NCBI GenBank assembly: GCA_041666525.1
Contig: JBAYGT010000009.1
Location: 1-64,000 of the forward strand
Length of the DNA stretch: 64,000 bases
Reading direction: 5' to 3'
From: JBAXTZ01 sp041666525
GTDB lineage: Bacteria > Bacillota > Negativicutes > JBAXTZ01
Shown: positions 54,352 through 63,034 of the stretch, piece by piece
How the letters are laid out: the number at the start of each line of letters is the position of its first letter
Numbering within the stretch: the stretch's first letter is position 1
Position numbers and translations under genes: made by a program
Notes under the pieces: generated by a model
The model's database searches: none
Told to the model about the DNA's origin: nothing
The model's input: only the letters and a program-made list of their open reading frames with translations

Positions 54352-54381
54352 ATTCTACACTTAGACGGGAAAATCCTGCAA
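54352..54381 (-). promoter_or_regulatory. Probable promoter of the murP operon with PTS-shared motif
   Basis: On the minus strand TTGCAG (54381-54376) and TAGAAT (54357-54352) are 18 bases apart, and TTGCAGGATTTTCC matches the element upstream of ptsG in 13 of 14 positions. It lies between the efflux permease stop (54394) and murP. Confidence 0.55.
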
Positions 54382-54393
54382 AGTTCGAAACTT

Positions 54394-55527
54394 TTATCCG
54401 AGTTTGTTCTTGAATTTTATCACGCTGATGGTAAAAGCCACTATTCCATATACTAGCAGCGCAAAGAACATCGGATATAGATAACTCATACCAACGCCTT
54501 TCAAAACAATACCACGAATAACTGTTAAGTAATAAGTTATTGGAAACAGGTCGCCGAGGTAATAGAAAAGCGTCGGCATCGATTCACGCGGGAACAGATA
54601 CCCGGAAAGCATCATGCTCGGTAAAAACACAAATAACGACATTTGCGAAGCCTGAATCTGTGTTTGCGATATGGTCGAAATCAAAATCCCCAACGCCAAT
54701 GATGCGATGATGTACAAAGTAGTCAACGCAAATAATAACAGGATGCTACCCCTAAATGGCAAGTCAAAAATCAATACACCAGCGGAAATGGCAATGATTG
54801 TCTGCGCATACCCAACCACAACGTAAGGAATTATTTTGCCTAACATCAACTCAAACGGCCTGAGCGGCGTAACCAATAATTGTTCCAGCGTACCAACCTC
54901 TTTTTCTTTTACGATTGCCATTGCCGTAACCATTACCATTGTCATAGTCAGGATTACGGCAACGATTCCCGGCACCATATAAAACGCTGAAATAAAATCC
55001 GGATTAAACCAGGGCCGGATGCGCATATCGATGGGCGACTCGGTTTGTTTTCGCCCCACGCCTTGCCGCTCCATTAATATTTGCTGCGATTTAACCGAGC
55101 CTACCAGCTGGGCGGCAGCAATTGCCGATGATGAAGTCATGCTATCCGACGCATCGACCAACACTTGTACCTGTGCCGGACGAGCATGTTTTATGTTCTC
55201 GGTAAAATCCGGCGGAATAATTATCCCGACCTTAGCATCGCCGGATAATATCCGGTCATCAACTGCTTGATTGCTTTTTTCAACAAATTTTATATTAAAA
55301 TATTCACACGCCGTTAGCGAATCCAACAGCTCCCGGCTATCAGCGCTTAAACTCTGGTCAAACACCGCCGCTGGTAAGTGCTTGACATCGGTATTAACGG
55401 CAAAACCAAATAGAATTACCTGCATAACCGGAACACCGATTAGCATTATAAATGTCGTTCGATCCCGCGCTATTTGAATAAATTCCTTCACTAAAAGCGC
55501 CCGCAATCTTCTAAAACTTGCTTTCAT
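54394..55527 (-). CDS. ABC-2 type efflux permease (YbhS/YbhR-like)
   Basis: The 377-residue membrane protein has an N-terminal helix, a large extracytoplasmic loop (about 45-175) and five C-terminal helices, the ABC2_membrane_3 layout. VKEKEVGTLEQLLVTPLRPF is the coupling-helix region and VFLPSMMLSGYLFPRESMP the characteristic late motif. It starts at TAATG on the stop of the second ATPase gene. Most YbhFSR systems carry two permeases; only this one is found here, so it may act as a homodimer. Confidence 0.9.
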   Translation of the reverse strand: MKASFRRLRALLVKEFIQIARDRTTFIMLIGVPVMQVILFGFAVNTDVKHLPAAVFDQSLSADSRELLDSLTACEYFNIKFVEKSNQAVDDRILSGDAKVGIIIPPDFTENIKHARPAQVQVLVDASDSMTSSSAIAAAQLVGSVKSQQILMERQGVGRKQTESPIDMRIRPWFNPDFISAFYMVPGIVAVILTMTMVMVTAMAIVKEKEVGTLEQLLVTPLRPFELMLGKIIPYVVVGYAQTIIAISAGVLIFDLPFRGSILLLFALTTLYIIASLALGILISTISQTQIQASQMSLFVFLPSMMLSGYLFPRESMPTLFYYLGDLFPITYYLTVIRGIVLKGVGMSYLYPMFFALLVYGIVAFTISVIKFKNKLG

Positions 55528-56414
55528 TATTTTTTTTGCACCAAACTGACGAAAACGTCTTCCAATGTCGGTTCGATTTTCCGGACGTTAGCGATATTCA
55601 GCGGTTTTCCTTTCACTGTTAATATATGAACACCGGCGCCTTGTGCATACATATCCTTCACATTGTCCAATGATTGCCGTTCGAGCTCTTCGATTGACTT
55701 AGCCGGATATTCAGTATCAATTCGATACAAATCTCCCGGAAGTAAAGCCCGAATTTCGTCGGGAGTGCCCTGGCAAATTAAATTTGCCTGAAATATTATT
55801 CCGATCAAATCGCAATGCTCTGCCTCGTCAATAAAATGCGTTGTCACCATAATCGTCGTACCATTTTCTGCCAAATCACAAATAACATCCCAAAACATTC
55901 TGCGCGATACCGGATCAACGCCACTGGTTGGTTCATCAAGAAACAACACTTGCGGATCATGCATAATTGCGCAACCAAGTGCCAAACGTTGCCGCCAGCC
56001 GCCCGAAAGATTTACAGTCAATTCATTTTCTCTGCCGCTCAATCGCGCCATTGTGACTATTTTTGTGCTGCGCTCCCGCCGGGCAGCTTTTGACAGTCCA
56101 TACACACCGGCATAGAATTCCAAATTCTCCTGCACTGTCAGATCGTTATATAAGCTGAATTTTTGCGACATATAACCAATAAACGGTTTTACACTTTCAC
56201 CATTGGTTAATATATCAAACCCCAAAACCGAACCTGAACCGCCAGTAGGTAGTAACACTCCGGTTAGCATTCGAATTGTAGTTGATTTTCCCGAACCGTT
56301 CGGTCCGAGAAATCCGTATATTTTACCCTTGGGAATACTAATGGTCAGATTATTAACTGCGACAAAATCACCAAATTTTTTTGTCAAATTAACTAATTCA
56401 ACCGCATTATCCAT
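55527..56414 (-). CDS. ABC-2 transporter ATPase, second copy
   Basis: The 295-residue ATPase has Walker A GPNGSGKSTTIR, signature LSGGWRQRLALGCAIM, Walker B VLFLDEPTSGVDPVSRR and the H-loop MVTTHFIDEAEH, followed by a short C-terminal regulatory part with PTLEDVFVSL. The LSGGW variant is typical of the second half of fused YbhF-type ATPases. The ATG at 56414 has GGAG four bases upstream; it overlaps the first ATPase gene by eight bases. Together the two ATPases look like an unfused YbhF. Confidence 0.93.
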   Translation of the reverse strand: MDNAVELVNLTKKFGDFVAVNNLTISIPKGKIYGFLGPNGSGKSTTIRMLTGVLLPTGGSGSVLGFDILTNGESVKPFIGYMSQKFSLYNDLTVQENLEFYAGVYGLSKAARRERSTKIVTMARLSGRENELTVNLSGGWRQRLALGCAIMHDPQVLFLDEPTSGVDPVSRRMFWDVICDLAENGTTIMVTTHFIDEAEHCDLIGIIFQANLICQGTPDEIRALLPGDLYRIDTEYPAKSIEELERQSLDNVKDMYAQGAGVHILTVKGKPLNIANVRKIEPTLEDVFVSLVQKK

Positions 56415-57360
56415 GTCGCTCCTTAATGTCTGCTTGATTTTGCGGAAGAGTAGCATTTTGTCCGGCAAAATACACAAATACATCTTCCATCGTCACTAAC
56501 TCAAGGCTAATCTCAGAAAATATTAAACCGCTATTTTGTAATTTCTGAACCAGCAACCGCTTTCCTTCGGTTTCATTTTCCACCGCAATACGTAGTTTTT
56601 CACCAACAACATTGACCGAACGTACCCATTCCAATCCTGTTAATACTCGTGCGGCAACCCGTGAATCAGTGATGGTTTCCAAAATAATATAAGGAAAATT
56701 ATTTTTCAAATTGACCGGATGATCTTGCGCAATGAGCCGTCCTGCCAACATAAAGCCGACTTTTGTACAAAGCTCAGCCTCGTCCATATACGGAGTACTG
56801 ACAAATATCGTCATTCCCTGTTCACGCAGACGATACAACATCTGCCAAAATTGGCGCCTCGACACCGGATCAACGCCGGTAGTCGGTTCATCCATAAACA
56901 ATATTTTTGGTTTATGGAGCAGCCCGGTCGCCAATGCCAGTTTCTGTTTCATACCGCCCGACAAATTTCCGGATAATCGCTGCTTGAAATCGATTAGCTG
57001 AGTAAATTCCAACACGAAATCACCCAGTTCTTTTATCTGCAAAGGATTAGCGCCATACAGCCGTCCGAATAACTCAATGTTCTCCCAAACTGTCAAATCG
57101 GAATATAAACTGAATTTTTGCGGCACATAACCAATATAATCGCGAACATTGTCAAAATCGGCCTGTCCCAAAACGCACTTCACTCCAGATGTCTTGCTGT
57201 AAATATCTAATATTACTCTGATTAGCGAAGTCTTACCGGCGCCATCTGGTCCCAGCAATCCGAAAATTTGACCGTGCTCTACTTGCAAATCAACCCCGAC
57301 AAACGCCAAGGTTTTCCCAAACTGCTTACTCAGTCCTCTAGTTTCTATCGCATAATCCAT
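56407..57360 (-). CDS. ABC-2 transporter ATPase, first copy
   Basis: The 317-residue ATPase has Walker A GPDGAGKTSLIR, signature LSGGMKQKLALATGLL, Walker B ILFMDEPTTGVDPVSRR and H-loop FVSTPYMDEAELC. In the H-loop the usual THY/THF is STPY, so the switch histidine is not evident, as in the first half of YbhF-type fusions. It forms a pair with the copy downstream, probably an asymmetric heterodimer. GGAG lies six bases before the ATG. Confidence 0.92.
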   Translation of the reverse strand: MDYAIETRGLSKQFGKTLAFVGVDLQVEHGQIFGLLGPDGAGKTSLIRVILDIYSKTSGVKCVLGQADFDNVRDYIGYVPQKFSLYSDLTVWENIELFGRLYGANPLQIKELGDFVLEFTQLIDFKQRLSGNLSGGMKQKLALATGLLHKPKILFMDEPTTGVDPVSRRQFWQMLYRLREQGMTIFVSTPYMDEAELCTKVGFMLAGRLIAQDHPVNLKNNFPYIILETITDSRVAARVLTGLEWVRSVNVVGEKLRIAVENETEGKRLLVQKLQNSGLIFSEISLELVTMEDVFVYFAGQNATLPQNQADIKERHG

Positions 57361-57440
57361 TATTTTCTCCAGAATAATGACATACCAAAAATATGAATAT
57401 ATTACCCGTTTTGCTCAGAGACATTTATGTTTCAATTTAG

Positions 57441-58412
57441 CTATTTAATCAGCACATCCGCCGGCATCCCGGCTTTAAATATCCCCTCGGAATTATCCAG
57501 TTTTACTTTCACATAAAACACCAGATTAGCACGCTCTGAGGGTGTGATTGTCTGACGCGGTGTAAACTCGGCTTGTTGCCCGATTTCATTAATTACGCCA
57601 GTAAATTTTTTATCCGGGAAACTATCAATCTTAACCACACATTTCTGGCCGATTTTTATTTTACCCATTTCCGTGGACGGAATATATACTTTCAACCAGC
57701 AATCAGCCGTATTACCAATGGTAGCCACCGCTGCCCCGGGTGCGACATATTCACCCTGCTCAAAATTCCGGGTCAAAACCGTTCCGTCCACCGGTGCTCT
57801 GACTATCATGTCATCGGTCGCCGACTGCGCTGCCTGAACCTGAGCCTCGGCCTGTTCCATCGCTTTTTTTGCAGCAGTAATCTGATCAATACGGCTGCCG
57901 GCGCGCAGCAGTGCGAGGCGTGATTTTGCCGCTTGCAGCTGCGAATAAGCATTGCTGCTTTGAGTACGTGCTTTTTCTATCGTCTGAGCTGCTATTGCGC
58001 CATCGGTATACAATTTCTCACTACGGACAAGATCGGAATCGGCTTGCGAATACAGCACTTCTAATGCTGAAACATTGGCAGCCGCTTCGTTGATTTCCTG
58101 ACTTCGCGGCCCGCTCTGCAAATCTTCCCACTGCGCCCGTGCCCGCTGTTCGGCATATTTCGCGGCGCTCAAATTAGCCGACAAATCCGGACGCTCTATA
58201 TAAAACACTATTTGCCCGGCCTTTACTTTGTCCCCGCGGTCAATTTTCAAATCGCGCAGGTAACCGCCGATTTTCGGCGTGATATCAGCACGCGTGACTT
58301 CAATCATACCGCTTGCTGCCAGCCCGTCCGGCTGCTGATGGTAAATTCGATAACCGGCCCAAGCCCCCAATCCCAATATCACCAGTACCAAAATCGCAAG
58401 TTTTTTAATCAT
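57441..58412 (-). CDS. HlyD-family membrane fusion protein (YbhG/YhiI-like)
   Basis: The 323-residue periplasmic adaptor has one N-terminal membrane helix, a lipoyl-like half (VTRADITPKIGGYLRDLKID), a coiled-coil hairpin (about 85-195), the second lipoyl half (VRAPVDGTVLTRNFEQGEYV) and a beta-barrel tail. Such proteins link an inner-membrane exporter to an outer-membrane channel, consistent with a diderm cell. It overlaps the TetR gene by eight bases and precedes the ATPases by 80 bases. Confidence 0.93.
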   Translation of the reverse strand: MIKKLAILVLVILGLGAWAGYRIYHQQPDGLAASGMIEVTRADITPKIGGYLRDLKIDRGDKVKAGQIVFYIERPDLSANLSAAKYAEQRARAQWEDLQSGPRSQEINEAAANVSALEVLYSQADSDLVRSEKLYTDGAIAAQTIEKARTQSSNAYSQLQAAKSRLALLRAGSRIDQITAAKKAMEQAEAQVQAAQSATDDMIVRAPVDGTVLTRNFEQGEYVAPGAAVATIGNTADCWLKVYIPSTEMGKIKIGQKCVVKIDSFPDKKFTGVINEIGQQAEFTPRQTITPSERANLVFYVKVKLDNSEGIFKAGMPADVLIK

Positions 58413-58980
58413 TACAACACTCCTTACAAATACCTGATATAACCAAATGCAATGCTTCTTTCAGGCGTTTTTCGAAAAGTTGCTGCGGCTCATGCTTGAT
58501 AAAATAAATCATTATGCTCTGGCAGACTTTGAAAAACACTTCGACATTTACATCTGCCTTGATGAGATTATTGGCCTGCGCTTCGATAAATTTTTCACGC
58601 AACAGCGCGGTTATTTTATCGCGCTCCTGAACCATATCGTTTTCCAACGCCGGAAACTCTTTAATAAGCTCACGCACTTTTTCGTTAATCAACACGACTG
58701 CACCGGCAATTCTTGCAGCCAGCTGCTCGAATGCCGCCGGAAACCCAACTCCGTCCTCCATACCTCGCAGCGCCTGTTTTTGGTTTTTGTTTATTCGCGC
58801 CAACAGCACCCGCTCGATTAGTTTTTCCTTGGTGCCGACAATTTTATAGAGCGTGTTTTTTGACATTCCACAATCCCGAGCGAGAACATCCATACTCCAC
58901 GGTTCGTTGCCAGATGAAAATATATAGCGGTCAGCTGTCGCCAACAATTGTTTTTCTACATTCTTATCACAATATTTCAT
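58405..58980 (-). CDS. TetR-family transcriptional regulator
   Basis: The 191-residue regulator has an N-terminal helix-turn-helix of the TetR type (WSMDVLARDCGMSKNTLYKI, then VGTKEKLIERVL) and a helical ligand domain. As first gene of the exporter operon it probably represses it and responds to an exported compound. Repeated ATGAACT/AGTTCAT half sites upstream (59014-59062) are candidate operators. AAGGAG lies six bases before the ATG. Confidence 0.92.
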   Translation of the reverse strand: MKYCDKNVEKQLLATADRYIFSSGNEPWSMDVLARDCGMSKNTLYKIVGTKEKLIERVLLARINKNQKQALRGMEDGVGFPAAFEQLAARIAGAVVLINEKVRELIKEFPALENDMVQERDKITALLREKFIEAQANNLIKADVNVEVFFKVCQSIMIYFIKHEPQQLFEKRLKEALHLVISGICKECCND

Positions 58981-59013
58981 AGCCGCTCCTTTTTATACCA
59001 CTATATCATATTA

Positions 59014-59066
59014 AGTTCATATTTTAAATAAAAAAATGAACTCATATTTAATTATGAGTTCATTTT
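59014..59066. terminator. rsmA terminator overlapping candidate TetR operators
   Basis: The inverted repeat AAATGAACTCAT / ATGAGTTCATTT (59034-59066) ends in seven T residues on the minus strand, six bases after the rsmA stop, so it can terminate rsmA. The same half site occurs a third time as AGTTCAT at 59014-59020, upstream of the TetR gene, giving two inverted pairs that could bind the regulator. Confidence 0.65.
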
Positions 59067-59071
59067 TATTT

Positions 59072-59935
59072 TTATCGTGACAACTCGTTGGCAAGCAGAG
59101 CAAATTCCTGCAACGACAATGTTTCACCGCGCCGGTTCAAATCGATTTGCGTAGCCCGGCTCAAGTTTTCCAGGGCGTTAACGCCGATTCCAAACGCCTT
59201 AAGATTGTTTGCCAGTGTCTTACGCCGTTGCGCAAACGCACATTTTATTACGTTAAAGAATTTTTCTTCATCCACTAATTCCACCGGTTTTTCAGCACGC
59301 AATTCTAATCGCACAACCGCCGAAGTTACCGACGGTTCAGGAATAAACGATTGCGGTGCTACCTCAAACAGCAGTTCTGGCAACGAATAATATTGTACCG
59401 CAACTGTAACTGCGCCATATTCCTTGCCACCCGGGGTCGCCGTAAACCGCTCAGCAACTTCTTTTTGCATCATAACCACGATTTGAGTAATCGGCAGTTT
59501 TTTTTCCAGTAAAGTCATAACAATCGGCGTAGTTATGTAATACGGAAGATTAGCCACCACCTTAAACGGCTGACCGGCAAAAATCTGCATTAAATCGATT
59601 TCCAAAACATCATTGTGAATTACTTCAACATTCGTGTAGCCCTCGATCGTCGTTTCGAGGATTTTGACCATTTTGGCATCAATTTCAATTGCCTTGACAT
59701 GGGCACCAGCCTCTGCCAGTTTTTGCGTCAGAGTACCCAACCCCGGGCCGATCTCTAAAACATTATCACCAGCCGTTATTCCGGCAAGGCTGACGATATT
59801 ATTTACCACATCTTCGTTGACTAAAAAATTCTGTCCCAACCGCTTGGATGCGCGAATGTCAAACTTGCGTAAAATATGCCGGGTTACTTCCCGTTTCGCG
59901 ATTATCGGGCGGTGAAGTGTTGGTTGATTGATCAT
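59072..59935 (-). CDS. rsmA: 16S rRNA (adenine1518-N6/adenine1519-N6)-dimethyltransferase
   Basis: RsmA (KsgA) dimethylates two adjacent adenosines near the 3' end of 16S rRNA. The 287-residue protein has KRLGQNFLVNEDVVNNIV, the SAM motif VLEIGPGLGTLT, VIHNDVLEI and the catalytic VANLPYYITTPIV. The start (GAGGG, five bases upstream) overlaps the rnmV stop (ATGA). This rnmV-rsmA pair is conserved in Firmicutes. Confidence 0.96.
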   Translation of the reverse strand: MINQPTLHRPIIAKREVTRHILRKFDIRASKRLGQNFLVNEDVVNNIVSLAGITAGDNVLEIGPGLGTLTQKLAEAGAHVKAIEIDAKMVKILETTIEGYTNVEVIHNDVLEIDLMQIFAGQPFKVVANLPYYITTPIVMTLLEKKLPITQIVVMMQKEVAERFTATPGGKEYGAVTVAVQYYSLPELLFEVAPQSFIPEPSVTSAVVRLELRAEKPVELVDEEKFFNVIKCAFAQRRKTLANNLKAFGIGVNALENLSRATQIDLNRRGETLSLQEFALLANELSR

Positions 59936-60480
59936 TTTTCCCTCGTTTCACTATAAACTAAGCTTGCTTCCGCTAACTCTTCACGGGTTATGCCAAAATT
60001 GTTTAGCCGTTCAACAAATTGTTTGGCGTTGCAATAACCCAGCCCCAAACTCTCGCACATCGCTGCGCGTTTTGTCGAACTATCTGTATTCCCAACCAAA
60101 CCGTATTCATAAATATCTTTTACCGAAAAAACCGTCCGCTTTTCCATACTGGAACAATGTGTCTTATCCAGCGCGGCTCTGATGGCATCGACAGACGCGC
60201 ACTCCACACCGATATCACCGGCACTCTTTGCCTGCTCTTTGGAAAGATAAGCCTGCTTGGCATTCGAAAAACGGTCCGTCAAATATTTTCGTATCCGCTC
60301 ACCGGCACTGTCCGGATCGGTGAAAATAATAATTCCGCGTTTGATGTAAGCGGCTTCAATACTGTTAACTGCACGTTTTAACATGCTATAACCGCCGGTT
60401 GCAATGCAATCGGCATCAACCGCCTTCTGAACAGCCACGATATCGCATTTTCCTTCGACCACAATTACTTCTTTTATCAT
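59932..60480 (-). CDS. rnmV: Ribonuclease M5
   Basis: RNase M5 matures the 5S rRNA precursor. The 182-residue protein has an N-terminal Toprim domain: EVIVVEGKCDIVAV with catalytic Glu, IATGGYSM, and IIFTDPDSAGERIR with the D-x-D pair; a C-terminal extension follows. The ATG at 60480 fits the family start. No ribosome binding site is seen before it, but a TATAAT box lies only six bases upstream, so the message may be leaderless (see findings). Confidence 0.95.
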   Translation of the reverse strand: MIKEVIVVEGKCDIVAVQKAVDADCIATGGYSMLKRAVNSIEAAYIKRGIIIFTDPDSAGERIRKYLTDRFSNAKQAYLSKEQAKSAGDIGVECASVDAIRAALDKTHCSSMEKRTVFSVKDIYEYGLVGNTDSSTKRAAMCESLGLGYCNAKQFVERLNNFGITREELAEASLVYSETREK

Positions 60481-60486
60481 ACGCTT

Positions 60487-60515
60487 ATTATATGGGAACA
60501 AAAGACAAATAAAAA
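60487..60515 (-). promoter_or_regulatory. Possible promoter placing the rnmV start at +1
   Basis: TATAAT (60492-60487) is followed by AAGCGT and then the ATG at 60480. The -35 region at 17 bases is TTTTTA, three of six matches and overlapping the T-tract of the preceding terminator, so the call is tentative. Confidence 0.4.
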
Positions 60516-60550
60516 GAGTGAAAACAGATTAACTCTTGCTTTCACTCTTT
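60507..60550 (-). terminator. Terminator of the 3D-domain protein gene
   Basis: On the minus strand AAAGAGTGAAA and TTTCACTCTTT form a stem with a 16-base loop, followed by TTATTT. It ends about 27 bases before the rnmV ATG. Confidence 0.75.
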
Positions 60551-60561
60551 ATTATTTGGGT

Positions 60562-61551
60562 TTATTCCAGAATGTAAACTTTCACATCCCGTCTGCCCCA
60601 ACTAACAGCCTCGCTATTGTGATCCATGCAAAGATCAATGATATTACCGCGGATTGCGCCACCGGTGTCACCGGCTACCGCAAAACCATAGCCTTCAATA
60701 AACAGCCTGGTTCCTAGCGGAATAACATTAGGGTCTACGGCAACCACTCCGCGCTTAGCGCGCAAACCGGTTGCTGTATAGCCCCCACCGGGACCGTCGG
60801 CTTCGGTATAAGCCGTCGTTTCCATGTATTTAGTTTCGCGAAAACGCATAACACCACGTGAAGTTTCGACAGTGTCACGCGCGCCGACTCGCTCTTTCTG
60901 AGCAACCGGCTTAGCTATTTCAGTTTTGCTGAGAGTTGTGATATCGACCAAAACACCGTCTTCATAAGTTTCCCGGACAGTGGCTTTTTCGCTACCGGCA
61001 ACACCAGCCGATTCAATTACAGTTTGTCCTTTTTCCATTTTGTCATCAGGAGTCTTGACCGTTTCAAATTTCACCGGACGAACTTTCTCGATAGTTTTTT
61101 CTTCGACAGCAGTAACTTTAATTGTCATTCCGGCCGTCGGACGAGTTTTTTCGTCTGTTGATACTTTGAATTTTCCTTGCGGATGAATGGATTGCGCCAG
61201 TTCTTTTACTGTCGGCTTTCCAGTCATCAACTGTATTGTTTTTCCTTGATAAATTACTGTAACCGGCACCGCGTGATAAATTTTCACTTCCGTGCCACCG
61301 TACCAGGTTTGGCTGGTAACGCGATACTCATCTCCAGCGTTCATAACAATTCCGACCTTCTTGATATTGTTTTCAATATTACCGTCATTGTTAAACGCAT
61401 TTACTTCAGTGATTTTTCCGTTGTCATCGAATGTTATTCGATCTTTGCATGTCCAAACGAAGCCGCAGGCAAAAACGACCAGAGTAATTATCAATGCCAC
61501 AAACATAACTTTATGCTTCTGCATTAATAATAATTGTTTATTTGTTTTCAT
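60562..61551 (-). CDS. yabE: G5 and 3D domain cell-wall protein (YabE-like)
   Basis: The 329-residue exported protein probably acts on peptidoglycan. After a single N-terminal helix comes a DUF348-like segment (VPVTVIYQGKTIQLMTGKPT), then a G5 domain (about 160-230, EKGQTVIESAGVAGSEKATV) and a C-terminal 3D domain named for its three aspartates: TTAYTEADGPGG, GVVAVDPNVIPLGTRLFI, and AGDTGGAIRGNIIDLCMD. This is the MltA-like fold of Bacillus YabE and resuscitation-promoting factors. Two tandem ATG codons exist; the second gives a seven-base spacing to GGAG. The neighbour order tatD-yabE-rnmV-rsmA is conserved, apart from the beta-barrel gene inserted here. Confidence 0.9.
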   Translation of the reverse strand: MKTNKQLLLMQKHKVMFVALIITLVVFACGFVWTCKDRITFDDNGKITEVNAFNNDGNIENNIKKVGIVMNAGDEYRVTSQTWYGGTEVKIYHAVPVTVIYQGKTIQLMTGKPTVKELAQSIHPQGKFKVSTDEKTRPTAGMTIKVTAVEEKTIEKVRPVKFETVKTPDDKMEKGQTVIESAGVAGSEKATVRETYEDGVLVDITTLSKTEIAKPVAQKERVGARDTVETSRGVMRFRETKYMETTAYTEADGPGGGYTATGLRAKRGVVAVDPNVIPLGTRLFIEGYGFAVAGDTGGAIRGNIIDLCMDHNSEAVSWGRRDVKVYILE

Positions 61552-61630
61552 CATGCGTCTCCTTTTCTTTAATGATACCCGACAATTATACATACCAGCA
61601 CTGACCAGTTACTGACCGGTTTTGGATGTA

Positions 61631-61655
61631 AAAACGACAGGTTGTCAACCCGTCG
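61631..61655 (-). terminator. Terminator of the beta-barrel protein gene
   Basis: On the minus strand CGACGGGTT-GAC-AACCTGTCG, with one G-T pair, is followed by TTTTT. It lies about 58 bases past the stop at 61713. Confidence 0.75.
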
Positions 61656-61712
61656 CTCTTTGTCGCTATAACATTATAACACACCTTGTCAAGGGGGGCT
61701 TAAATCTCTTCT

Positions 61713-62906
61713 CTAGAACCGAACCGTCACGCCGCCATAAGGACCTTCGGCCCGCAGCAGCGTCGAATAGCCGTCAATGTTATTTCCGTTGAAATCCTGA
61801 TTGGGCATCCATTTTTGTTGAAAACCGCTTTGCAAGGTCGGTTGCAGATTGAATAAGCGATAGCCGGCATCAATTGAAATGTTTTTCGTAAATGCATAAT
61901 TTAAATCGGCATTGAGAACATAATAATTCAAATCGACTTTAGTATAGTTTGCAATTAAACTGTCTAGTCCGGCCAAACCTGAATAACTGCCGGTAAGTGT
62001 AAAATCGCCAAACTGCAAATCAGCGCCTAACCCGTAATAAGGGGTGCCAACAGGAAATGGTACTTTGCTACTCCCCTGACACGAGGGGTTGCCGGGTAAA
62101 TTCGTGGAATAATTATAATTAAATTGTTCCGGCCAAAATAGCTGAACACCGGCTAATAAATTTAGATCAATCCAATTAGTTCTCAAGAATCCCCAATTGA
62201 GAAACTGAACGCCAATCAAGTCCAATGTCAAATCAGTTTGTGCATTTATCGTGTAACTGTTTGCCGGAAGGGAATCGACTGTTGCACTAAATTGCGTGGT
62301 CGCCGAACCACTCCCTTTTAGTTGCGTCCACGACAATGTTAGCCAATTCCAAAAAGTGAAATCAACTTCCGGGCTGGCGGAAAACTGCTGTGACATACCA
62401 CTCAGGCCAACAAGGTCGATATAGCCATCCTTAGTTATGTTGCTAACATTTATTGTTGCAGTGTGCTGTGTTTTCGCCGGATCATCTTCCTGATATTTCA
62501 GGATAAAGGCACTATTGTTGATATTCGGATTGACACCAACGGTAAGTTTAGGGAAAAACACCCTAGCCGAAACCGTAATCCACGGCTCAATCTCATGATG
62601 CGATGATATCTCATCACCTGCTACGTTGTGTTCAGAAACTGTTTTATCACCAGTCGGCAAGACCTGATTATCTGCAGCAGACGCACTTGTTACCACTCCT
62701 GACGTTACTGACGCAACACTGGCTGCCGCAGTTACCGATTCGGCAGGCGTTGCCGGCGGCTCAACTGCGGAAACACTTGGTAAAGCTGTTTCTGCAAATA
62801 TTCGATTAACCGCATCAGTTGCTGTTCCACCAGCAGCTCCGGCAATCGCCATTCCGCTAACAGTTAACGTAAAAACCAAAATTGTGATAAGTGAAGCTCT
62901 TTTCAT
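61713..62906 (-). CDS. Probable outer-membrane beta-barrel protein
   Basis: I recognise no named family. The 397-residue product has a signal peptide (about residues 1-23, ending near AIAGAAG), a low-complexity Ala/Val/Ser/Thr region (about 35-80), and a C-terminal half rich in alternating aromatic/polar strands such as VDFTFWNWLTLSWTQL and YYGLGADLQFGDFTLTGSYS. It ends GGVTVRF, the terminal Phe that barrel-assembly machinery recognises. This supports a diderm envelope. A good promoter precedes it and it is monocistronic between two terminators. It interrupts the conserved tatD-yabE order. Confidence 0.72.
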   Translation of the reverse strand: MKRASLITILVFTLTVSGMAIAGAAGGTATDAVNRIFAETALPSVSAVEPPATPAESVTAAASVASVTSGVVTSASAADNQVLPTGDKTVSEHNVAGDEISSHHEIEPWITVSARVFFPKLTVGVNPNINNSAFILKYQEDDPAKTQHTATINVSNITKDGYIDLVGLSGMSQQFSASPEVDFTFWNWLTLSWTQLKGSGSATTQFSATVDSLPANSYTINAQTDLTLDLIGVQFLNWGFLRTNWIDLNLLAGVQLFWPEQFNYNYSTNLPGNPSCQGSSKVPFPVGTPYYGLGADLQFGDFTLTGSYSGLAGLDSLIANYTKVDLNYYVLNADLNYAFTKNISIDAGYRLFNLQPTLQSGFQQKWMPNQDFNGNNIDGYSTLLRAEGPYGGVTVRF

Positions 62907-62965
62907 ATTCTTTCTCCTATAAAATAATTGAATACAAAATCTCTTTGCGTTCCATTAATATTTGT

Positions 62966-62995
62966 ATTATATCATAGCAAAAAACATCAATGCAA
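62966..62995 (-). promoter_or_regulatory. Promoter of the beta-barrel protein gene
   Basis: TTGCAT (62995-62990) and TATAAT (62971-62966) are 18 bases apart on the minus strand, with an extended -10 (TGATATAAT). Confidence 0.7.
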
Positions 62996-63034
62996 AATAC
63001 TGGCTGGTTCATTATAAAGAACAAATTCTATCAA

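Noticed and set aside
61597..61700. A riboswitch upstream of the 3D-domain protein
   Set aside because: c-di-AMP riboswitches are known before such genes, but the segment is too short and lacks their conserved blocks; it holds the terminator of the preceding gene.
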